Shown here piece by piece: positions 20,365 through 27,427 of a DNA stretch of 64,000 bases. The notes beneath the pieces were generated by a model that was given only the letters and a program-made list of their open reading frames with translations, had not been told where the DNA came from and did not search any database. Where the stretch lies: positions 124,001-188,000 of the forward strand of contig SAXG01000036.1 in NCBI GenBank assembly GCA_012932865.1. Reading direction: 5' to 3'. Position 1 is the stretch's first letter. Every line of letters begins with the position of its first letter. This DNA comes from Amylostereum areolatum (Eukaryota; Basidiomycota; Agaricomycetes; Russulales; Stereaceae). The translations under genes were made by a program, and so were the position numbers.

Positions 20365-23300
20365 TCACCCCTTCCTTAGATTCGACGTCCTCGTCGTAAT
20401 CAGATCCAGTTTCTTCCTCCGACAGGAGTTTCCAACGATTAAGGCGTGCAGGTTTCGGGGCACCCGGATGTTCACGGTGGAAGTCGTCAATGCGTTTCTT
20501 GGCATTCTGGAGATTGGTGAGAGGCTCCCAAGTATTGTCATTGTCTGGGTAGCCTTTCCATTTGACGAGGTACTTGAAGCCGCGACCAACCTTCTTGGAG
20601 TCTATAATCTTTTCGACCTCATAGACTTCCTCTCCTTGGACTAACTCTGGCGGTGGAGGTGTAGGTGCTTTCTGATTGTCAAAGGCGGGACCGTTGTGTG
20701 GAGATAGGAGGGACTCGTTGAAGACCGGATGTTTTCGTGACCAGGATGTAGGGAGGCGAAGCTTGTAAGCCGATGCTCCGACTTTTTCCAGGATTTCGAA
20801 AGGACCAAAGCGCTTGTCATCTAGCTTTTGCATAGGACGTGCCGTTTTGATTACGGTTTGGCCATCTCTGGTCTTGGCTTCCAGCCAGACGAAGTCGCCA
20901 ATTTTGTAATCTATTGGTTCGTCCTTCTTGCGATCGTAAAAGCGCTTTTGATCGTCCTGTGCTGCCTTTAGCGCAGAGCGGGCTTCCTCATAGATGTCTC
21001 GCATGCGTTGTGCAAACTCGTTCGCCGATGGGTTGTCTGTCTCACGTCGAGGGTTTGTCCCCAGGTAGAGTTCCCGACCATAGTTGGCAAAGTTGGGAGA
21101 CATCCCAATCGAACTATGGACCATGTTGTTGAGTGCAGTCATGGCAAGTGGGAGGTAACGTGTCCAATTGTCCTGTCGTTGATTGACGAAGATGCGAAGG
21201 TAGTTTTCCATGGTCATGTTGGAGCGTTCGGTCTGTCCGTCCGTCTGAGGGTGATACGCCGTGGACGGGTTCCCTTCAATGCCTAACAGTTGGAACAATG
21301 CTGTGGTGAATTTGGAGACAAACACGCTGCCACGGTCGCTGACGATCTTTCTAGGAATTCCATGATGGGGGACCACCTCGCGTAGGTACTCGAAGGCGAG
21401 TTCGTCCTCCGTTAGGTCTTTGGTCGTGGCCCAGAATACAACCTGCTTGGTACCCATGCAGTTCACATTGCAGATGGCGTCTTTTCCATCCGAGACTGGG
21501 AGCGGCATGACAAAGTCGATGGATACATGCTCCCAAGGCGCTTGTGGCGGGTCATGTGGGTGGAGTGGAGCGGCAATGCGATCATGTCTAATCTTGGTAC
21601 GTTGGCAGGTCTCACATCCTTCAACATATTTCCGGACATCGTCTCTAATGGCAGGCCACCAGTAGTTGCGCGTGATGAGCTCATGGGTCTTGTATCGTCC
21701 TGGGTGACCGACAAGCGGGCCGTCATGATGAGCTTGGATGATGTCTGCACGGAGTCCTTTGTCTCTTGGGACATAGAGTCTGTGTTGCCAGGTGATCGTT
21801 CCATCTGCGTGTTCCAGCCATCCCTTCACTTTGAGTGCTAAGGCGCGTTCTACTGCATGGTCTCGGAGTAAGGTAGCCTCCTGAATCCGCTCAATGAAGA
21901 TATTGTCAGGTCCATTGGTTATAATTCCTGCATGGTTGAGGGCGCGAAAGAGTTCTGGTTTCAGGAGGACAATGTTTTCATTGTCTTTCTCCCCCTTCTC
22001 AAGGCCCGCTAGTCGGGAAATAGCATCGGGTTTACCCATTGTTTTGCCAGGCTTGTGGAGTAGCGTACAATGATACTCTTGTAGCTCCGTTAACCATCGT
22101 GCTTGTCTCCGATTTAGCTTCTGCGCCTTGCGGAAGTACGTGAGATTGCGATGATCCGACCAGATTTCAAACTCCTGTCGTGCCCCCATGAGGTATTGTC
22201 TCCATTCCTCTAGCGCCGTCATGATAGCCAGTAATTCCTTGTCATAAATCTCATAGTTCCTCTCAGCTTCGCTGAGGGACTTTGAGAGGAAGGCGACCGG
22301 GTGCCATTTGCCATTGTCCTGTTGTTGCGAAAGTACCGCGCCCGTGGCATAGTCAGAGGAGTCCGCCTCGACACGGAACTGTCCATCGTCTGTAGGGATT
22401 GCTAGAACTGGCTGCGATGTTATACGTCGCTTGAGTTCCTCAAAAGCCTCCTGCTGTGGGGTGTCCCAGACCCATTCCGTCTTCCCAGTGAGTTTAGTCA
22501 TTGGGTGAGCAATGCCACTGAAGTCCTTGATAAAGCGACGGTAGAAGTTGCAAAAGCCCAAAAATGATTGAAGTTGTTTCTTCGTTTTGGGGGCTGGCCA
22601 ATTGGTGATTGCCGCGACCTTTGCTGGATCCATGCGAACCCTTCCTCCGCCGACAATCATGCCCAGGTATTCGATTTCTGCCTTCTCAAACTCGCACTTT
22701 TCTGGCTTCAGATAGAGTTTGTTTTCTCGCAGGATCCGAAGGACCTCCTTGACTATTCGACGATGTTCTTCTAGCGTATGTGTGAAGATGAGGATGTCGT
22801 CCAAATAGACGACCACGACTCCTTGGTGGATCAAGTCTTTGAACAGGTCATTCATCATGGCTTGGAACGTAGACGGGGAGTTGGTGAGTCCAAAGAACAT
22901 GACCGTAGGCTCGTAGAGACCTTTGTTCGTGCGGAATGCAGCTTTCCACTCGTCCCCTTCTTTAATCCGAACATTGTTGTACCCCCATCGGACATCGAGC
23001 TTGGTAAAGTGCCGTGCTCCTTTAAGTTTGTCAACCAACTCTTGGATGAGCGGGAGCGGGTAACGGTTCTTTATTGTCATCTCATTGAGCTTTCGATAGT
23101 CCTGCACAGGACGTAGCGAGCCGTCTTTTTTCTTGATGAAGAAGAATGGGGAGGCCATGGGTGATTTGGACGGTTGGATCCGGCCAGATCTCAGGTTCTC
23201 TTCCAGAAAGGCGTCCAGTTGCTTCTGCTCGTCCAATGTGAGGGGGTAAACTTTGCAATCAACCGGTTTGAAGTTAGGAGTGAGCTCAATGGCGTGGTCC

Positions 23301-24532
23301 CATGGGCGTCGCTCAGGGAGCTTGTCGAAGTCGTCTTTGTCAAAGATGTCCTTGAATTCGTGGTACGCCGTTGGGACTCGCTCAGAGAAGGTCTGTTCCT
23401 TTTTCTTAGCGTGCTCTTCAATTGCAATGTCCGATGCATGGGTCCGGATGTGGTATGTCGCTTTGTAGCCATCCCAGTCGAAAGCAAACAGCTGCTCGTC
23501 CTTTTCCATGTGGACTGGCTCTTCCTCCTCCTCTTCATCCTCATCGATATTGAGGAGGGGAGGGGGACGAGAGCAGCTGATAGGGCATCGGTCAAATTCA
23601 ATTGACCCGGATTTCCAGTCGATGTGAGGGTTGTGCTTCTTTAGCCACTCATGTCCAATGAAAAGGTCCGTATCTCCTAGATTGGAGACCGCCAGGTCAA
23701 TGTTTTCTTCATGGTCTTGAATATTTAGGCGAAGTGTGACATATTCCGTAATGGGACCTCCTGTGTTGAGAGTGCCGTCTGCATTTCGTACTGGGATTGG
23801 GCGAGCAGTCCGTCGCGTGGGGATGTGATTTTCCTGCACAAACTTCGTGTTGATACACGAGCCAGTGCAACCACTGTCCAGGAGTGCGAGAGCTTTGACA
23901 ATGCGTTTGGAATCTACCACCAGTTGTGTGGGAATGACCGTTTGTTCCTTGGCGCTGGCGGAGCGTATGAACTGCATAGGAGTGGCGAGCTCTAGTAGAG
24001 CTTGACATGCTAACTCGTCTCCCATGCCAGTTATTTCCTTGATGGCTTCATAAGTAGCCTCGTCACGGCGTCGGTGGTGTGTCCAGATGCGAAGGATTGC
24101 AATCGCACTTTCGGGTTTGTCTTCCCTTAAGCGACGAAGCGTCCATTGAGCCGTTCCAGGTGCCATATAACATGATTTGGGCGCCGTGCCCCTTCCATCG
24201 CACGGCGTTGTCCCTGACTTCACAGGGTCCATATCCAAAACCGAGTCCGTATCCAAAGCCGTATCCAAAACTGAAGCCGAAACCGAAGCCATATCCAAAG
24301 CCGAAGGCTCACAAATCGAGGCCTGAGTATCTAAAATAACAACGGGACGCGTGCCCGTACCGATAGAGTCCGTAAGAGAAGTCATAATGGGGATATCCCC
24401 CGTAGTAGTACAGTCCGAATCAACAATGCGCATATGTAAACGAGAACCAGGCCACCGAGGCGCCACAAAACCAGACGAGCGAGAAACAGAAACTTGGGCT
24501 TCAGATGCCGTGTACATCGTCAGCCCCCTCAA
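20357..24532 (-). CDS. pol: Pol of element B: protease, RT, RNase H, integrase, chromodomain
   Basis: 1391 codons, uninterrupted, entered by -1 shift (the frame opens with TTG, not ATG). Protease LLDSGCTGSCI near residue 219; HEWLKKHNPHIDW after it. RT: SLRPVQDYRKLNEM, LDVRWGYNNVR, catalytic VVYLDDILIF near 577. RNase H: VEADSSDYATGAVLSQ and YEIYDKELLAIMTALEEW. Integrase: HHCC finger (VGHPGRYKTHEL...CETCQRTK) and DDE core (SIDFVMPL, IVSDRGSVFVSKF, STAYHPQTDGQTERSN). A C-terminal chromodomain (YEVEKIIDSKK...YLVKWKGYPDNDNTWEP) would direct integration to modified chromatin in known chromoviruses. All catalytic residues are present. This is the only apparently functional pol in the window. Confidence 0.93.
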   Translation of the reverse strand: MRGLTMYTASEAQVSVSRSSGFVAPRWPGSRLHMRIVDSDCTTTGDIPIMTSLTDSIGTGTRPVVILDTQASICEPSALDMASVSASVLDTALDTDSVLDMDPVKSGTTPCDGRGTAPKSCYMAPGTAQWTLRRLREDKPESAIAILRIWTHHRRRDEATYEAIKEITGMGDELACQALLELATPMQFIRSASAKEQTVIPTQLVVDSKRIVKALALLDSGCTGSCINTKFVQENHIPTRRTARPIPVRNADGTLNTGGPITEYVTLRLNIQDHEENIDLAVSNLGDTDLFIGHEWLKKHNPHIDWKSGSIEFDRCPISCSRPPPLLNIDEDEEEEEEPVHMEKDEQLFAFDWDGYKATYHIRTHASDIAIEEHAKKKEQTFSERVPTAYHEFKDIFDKDDFDKLPERRPWDHAIELTPNFKPVDCKVYPLTLDEQKQLDAFLEENLRSGRIQPSKSPMASPFFFIKKKDGSLRPVQDYRKLNEMTIKNRYPLPLIQELVDKLKGARHFTKLDVRWGYNNVRIKEGDEWKAAFRTNKGLYEPTVMFFGLTNSPSTFQAMMNDLFKDLIHQGVVVVYLDDILIFTHTLEEHRRIVKEVLRILRENKLYLKPEKCEFEKAEIEYLGMIVGGGRVRMDPAKVAAITNWPAPKTKKQLQSFLGFCNFYRRFIKDFSGIAHPMTKLTGKTEWVWDTPQQEAFEELKRRITSQPVLAIPTDDGQFRVEADSSDYATGAVLSQQQDNGKWHPVAFLSKSLSEAERNYEIYDKELLAIMTALEEWRQYLMGARQEFEIWSDHRNLTYFRKAQKLNRRQARWLTELQEYHCTLLHKPGKTMGKPDAISRLAGLEKGEKDNENIVLLKPELFRALNHAGIITNGPDNIFIERIQEATLLRDHAVERALALKVKGWLEHADGTITWQHRLYVPRDKGLRADIIQAHHDGPLVGHPGRYKTHELITRNYWWPAIRDDVRKYVEGCETCQRTKIRHDRIAAPLHPHDPPQAPWEHVSIDFVMPLPVSDGKDAICNVNCMGTKQVVFWATTKDLTEDELAFEYLREVVPHHGIPRKIVSDRGSVFVSKFTTALFQLLGIEGNPSTAYHPQTDGQTERSNMTMENYLRIFVNQRQDNWTRYLPLAMTALNNMVHSSIGMSPNFANYGRELYLGTNPRRETDNPSANEFAQRMRDIYEEARSALKAAQDDQKRFYDRKKDEPIDYKIGDFVWLEAKTRDGQTVIKTARPMQKLDDKRFGPFEILEKVGASAYKLRLPTSWSRKHPVFNESLLSPHNGPAFDNQKAPTPPPPELVQGEEVYEVEKIIDSKKVGRGFKYLVKWKGYPDNDNTWEPLTNLQNAKKRIDDFHREHPGAPKPARLNRWKLLSEEETGSDYDEDVESKEGVMS

Positions 24533-24537
24533 AAACC
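24529..24537 (-). other. Putative -1 frameshift site gag/pol, element B
   Basis: Minus strand GGTTTTTGA: gag GGT TTT TGA, pol TTT TTG AGG. Identical in the second copy at 57332-57340. Confidence 0.55.
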
Positions 24538-25785
24538 CTCCTTCTTCTCCTCCACCTTCGGCTGAGCTTGAAGCGCGTCCATCACGCTTTTCCGATCTTC
24601 GGCCGACAGGCTCCTAGCCCAGGCGGTGGGCGTCTCGAACGTCTGTGCTCGAGCCTCCCGCTTTGGTGGTTCCGTGTACCGGTCCCTCCCCCACATGTCT
24701 CGGATGTTCTTCACGTCCACCCTGCAGTCCCGCACCTGGTGGCCATTCTGTCCGCAGCGGAAGCATCGCCCCTTGATGTCGACACGGTTGACGTCCATCG
24801 GCTGACCTTTGCCACCGTGCACCGTGCCGGTTCCATCGCGGCGCCATGGGACCTGCCCCCCTTGTTGCCCATTGGACGATCCTTGTCCTTTGGGTTTTTG
24901 GTTCTGCACGGGTCCACTGCGCTGGGTCTTAAGGTCCTCCCGCTCCTGTCGCAGACCGTCGATCAGGATGATGCGCTCTTTGAGGTCCTCATATTTCTGA
25001 GGAACGTGACCGCTGTCGTAGATGGAGTCGATGGTCCGATAGTAGACGTTGTGTTTGAGCAGCTGCATGAGGTGGATAGGGTCCTGCGCCGTGGAGTATC
25101 CTGCCTTTCTTGCGAGTTGCTCGAACTTGGCGAAGTATTCATGGGCAGTGGTACCCTTCGTCTGTTTGAACCCGTCCAGTTCGACTGCGGCACGGTGCTG
25201 CTCATTGACGTCGGTGAAGGCCCCTTTGAGTGCTTTGTGGAAGTCCACCCAGGCGACCATGGCTCCATTGGCCAAGTGTGCATCCTCATACTCGGCCTTC
25301 CAGGTGCGTGCTGCCTCCCCCGTCATGTAGGTGAGAATGAAGAGGACTTTGTCCTTGTCCGTCACGAGGTCATCCTCAGCAGCTCGCATGTATTCCTCGC
25401 ACGACCGCATCCAGTCATTGAAGTCCTCTCGTTTCCCAGAGAAGCCTTCAGGAGTTTTCGCGTGGACTTTCTTTCGGGGGGGTCTGGCGGCGGCGGCGGC
25501 TGGGGCACTAACAGTGACCGCAGGGGGGTTGACGGTGATGGGGGGGGCCGTGACGTTGACGGTGGGGGGTGGCAGGTTGAGGGCAGCAACAAGCACGGCA
25601 GGGATGGCGACCCATTGGCCATTTACTTCCATGAGCCAGGCATCGTCGGTGCCGTTATTCATGTGTTGGATGGGAGAGCCAGTTTGGCCGATGACAATGT
25701 TCCATGTTCCACCGATTTCGGTGCAGTTGGCAAGTTCGGCGGGGAGAGGGGGTTGGGGGTCGGTGCGGATCCACTGGGCAGCCAT
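24529..25785 (-). CDS. gag: Gag of element B
   Basis: 418 residues from ATG 25785 (MAAQWIRTDPQPPLP), the next AUG in any frame after that of ORF1. A Pro/Val/Thr-rich linker (VNVTAPPITVNPPAVTVSAP) precedes the capsid-like region (GFSGKREDFNDWMRSCEEYM, LTYMTGEAARTW, EYFAKFEQLARKAGY). The CCHC knuckle CFRCGQNGHQVRDC is near residues 340-355. Ends KKEGF at TGA 24531-24529 inside GGTTTTTGA, with pol in the -1 frame. Upstream the same frame stays open 102 codons to the ORF1 stop. Confidence 0.88.
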   Translation of the reverse strand: MAAQWIRTDPQPPLPAELANCTEIGGTWNIVIGQTGSPIQHMNNGTDDAWLMEVNGQWVAIPAVLVAALNLPPPTVNVTAPPITVNPPAVTVSAPAAAAARPPRKKVHAKTPEGFSGKREDFNDWMRSCEEYMRAAEDDLVTDKDKVLFILTYMTGEAARTWKAEYEDAHLANGAMVAWVDFHKALKGAFTDVNEQHRAAVELDGFKQTKGTTAHEYFAKFEQLARKAGYSTAQDPIHLMQLLKHNVYYRTIDSIYDSGHVPQKYEDLKERIILIDGLRQEREDLKTQRSGPVQNQKPKGQGSSNGQQGGQVPWRRDGTGTVHGGKGQPMDVNRVDIKGRCFRCGQNGHQVRDCRVDVKNIRDMWGRDRYTEPPKREARAQTFETPTAWARSLSAEDRKSVMDALQAQPKVEEKKEGF

Positions 25786-26091
25786 GATTGGTTCGTCGAG
25801 GTCGGAGAAGTCTTCGTCGGTGACAGGCGGTAGGGCGGAGGCGGCGATGAGGTTGAAGTCGGCTTCAGTGAGGTCGTCTTGGCTTTCGTTGGCGAAGTAC
25901 CAACTGATGCCACTTGTTTGGGTTGCTACGAAGGCGACTTCGACAGTGGTGTCTCCGAGTTGGACAAAGAAGTCGTTTCCTCGTTCAGTGAAGCCTAGAG
26001 GGAGGGGATATATGTAGCAGTTTTCGTCCTCAACGTCGGTGTCGGAGTCAGAACTGGAGTCGGAGCCGTTGAGTCCGAACGAGGGAATTGT

Positions 26092-26493
26092 TTATAAGTG
26101 GGTGAGGTCGATGACCTCTGGCTGGGTGAGGTCGATGACCTCTGGCTCTGGTGTGGGGCTGGGGGTGTTGCCTGGTGTAAGGAGGCGGTGGGTGTGTCGA
26201 GTGTCTACTGGTATTTTCTCGTTGGGCGCGTAGAAGGATTTTGGGGGTTGCTCGAGTTTGTAGCGGTAGGTGACGTATGGGCAGGAGTAGACGTAGAGGT
26301 TTCCGTTTCCTTGTTCGCTTATTTTGAGGCGATAGAAGTGGATGTCTATGATGGAGTCTTCAAGTTCTTCTACACCGAGGGCGACCTTCCAATTGTGCCA
26401 GGCCCAAGGGTCTTTAGATTCGTTGATGAGGGAGATGATAGCGTCGTGGCTGATGGGGATGAATTCTTGTACTTGCGAGCGCCAATCTTCCAT
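26092..26493 (-). CDS. ORF1 of element B with tandem SUMO-interacting-type motif
   Basis: 133 residues from ATG 26493 (MEDWRSQVQEF), the first AUG I find after the inferred RNA start at 27101. An N-terminal globular part has SKDPWAWHNWKVALGVEELE, IIDIHFYRLKI and YVYSCPYVTYRYKLEQPP. A Pro-rich linker leads to the end PEVIDLTQPEVIDLTHL and TAA (26094-26092). VIDLT is a textbook SUMO-interacting core; it is present twice because of a 24-bp direct duplication (26101-26148). The frame is the same as gag: after TAA there are 102 open codons without Met, including GSDSSSDSDTDVEDE, then gag. Function is unknown; SUMO binding is inference from the motif. Confidence 0.65.
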   Translation of the reverse strand: MEDWRSQVQEFIPISHDAIISLINESKDPWAWHNWKVALGVEELEDSIIDIHFYRLKISEQGNGNLYVYSCPYVTYRYKLEQPPKSFYAPNEKIPVDTRHTHRLLTPGNTPSPTPEPEVIDLTQPEVIDLTHL

Positions 26494-26952
26494 GCACGAG
26501 CCCCCAGTCGAAATGGTTACTCTGTGCGGCAAGGGAAGATTTTGTCGAGGGAAGGTGGTTCTGTTATGAGATCGCAAGACGGTCTGCCTCAGTCTTCTCG
26601 ACCTGTTGGCTGTCTCTTCGTCTAGGGGACACGAGCCCAAAGACTTCCTAAACCGCTTTCCTTTCGCCGCTTTTACTCGTTTCCTACACCAAAGGTGCAC
26701 CTTCTACTGTCACCTCTGAGCTTTCAACTCCTGGTATTGGAGAGTCTCGAGTAGGTGTAACGTTTCGAGGAAACGTCAAGCCGGCACCGGTATACGTGCG
26801 CACGACCACAATGTCAGGGTAACGAGTCGCGTACTCTGGGGGCAACGGTCTAGGGCGGCACGGGGGAAGAACAAGGTCAGTACCAGACGGGTACTACTAC
26901 TACTACGCTACAGTACGTAGGGACGGTCGTAGGGTGGTGCAAGAGTAAACAG

Positions 26953-27135
26953 ATCTCGAGCTTATGTCAGCAACGACTAGTGCGACAGCACCAAGTTACG
27001 ACAAAGCTGACAGAGGAAGAGGACGACAGAGGGGAGCCGATCAGACACGGCGACAGACAAGGGAAAGCAAGCAAAGTCGGTAGAATTGACTAGCTCGAGA
27101 TAAGGAATATGTACAGCGAGAGCGAGCCTTATATA
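26953..27135 (-). promoter_or_regulatory. TATA box, inferred RNA start and self-primer site of element B
   Basis: First T of TATATAA at 27135, ATCTCGAGCT begins at 27101, exactly 34 nt further. After the LTR end (26965) and two bases (TA) comes AGCTCGAGAT (26962-26953), the perfect reverse complement. The primer site is followed by an AUG-free leader. Confidence 0.72.
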
Positions 27136-27422
27136 CACAAGAGGAGAGAGACTTAGGTAAGCAACCAATACACGGCGATCAGTAAGCAGACCAAGTATAA
27201 GTAAGCAGTCGTATGTAAAAGAGCACAGCATGAGTCAGTATCGTACAGCATGAGTCAAGAGAAAGGAGTCAGACCCGGACCGAGATGAGTCACGTGGGTC
27301 CTGGGCGGGATATAGATGAGCCGGGTCCGGGCCAAGGTGGAGCCGGACCGGTGATAAGTCGATAAGTCCTAAAGCGTGTAACCGATGTAAAGTAAAAAGA
27401 AAATTATAGACCGTTCATGACA
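26965..27422 (-). repeat. 5' LTR of element B
   Basis: 458 bp; minus strand begins TGTCATGAACGG and ends GTTGCTGACA. TATATAA starts at 27135 and the inferred RNA start ATCTCGAGCT at 27101. Confidence 0.92.
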
Positions 27423-27427
27423 GGCTA

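Larger units (their letters stand above)
19908..27422 (-). mobile_element. Ty3/gypsy chromovirus B, apparently complete, inserted in element A
   Basis: 7515 bp with LTRs 19908-20364 and 26965-27422, flanked by a perfect GGCTA duplication (19903-19907 and 27423-27427). The only LTR difference I see is one inserted T, so insertion is recent. Minus-strand order: 5' LTR (right), self-primer site, ORF1, gag, pol, polypurine tract, 3' LTR. Pol (1391 codons) and gag are open. It lies antisense to its host element A. Confidence 0.93.

Noticed and set aside
22778..25833. Long plus-strand frames across gag and pol of element B (and the same in B-prime)
   Set aside because: They are antisense shadows of well-identified gag and pol.
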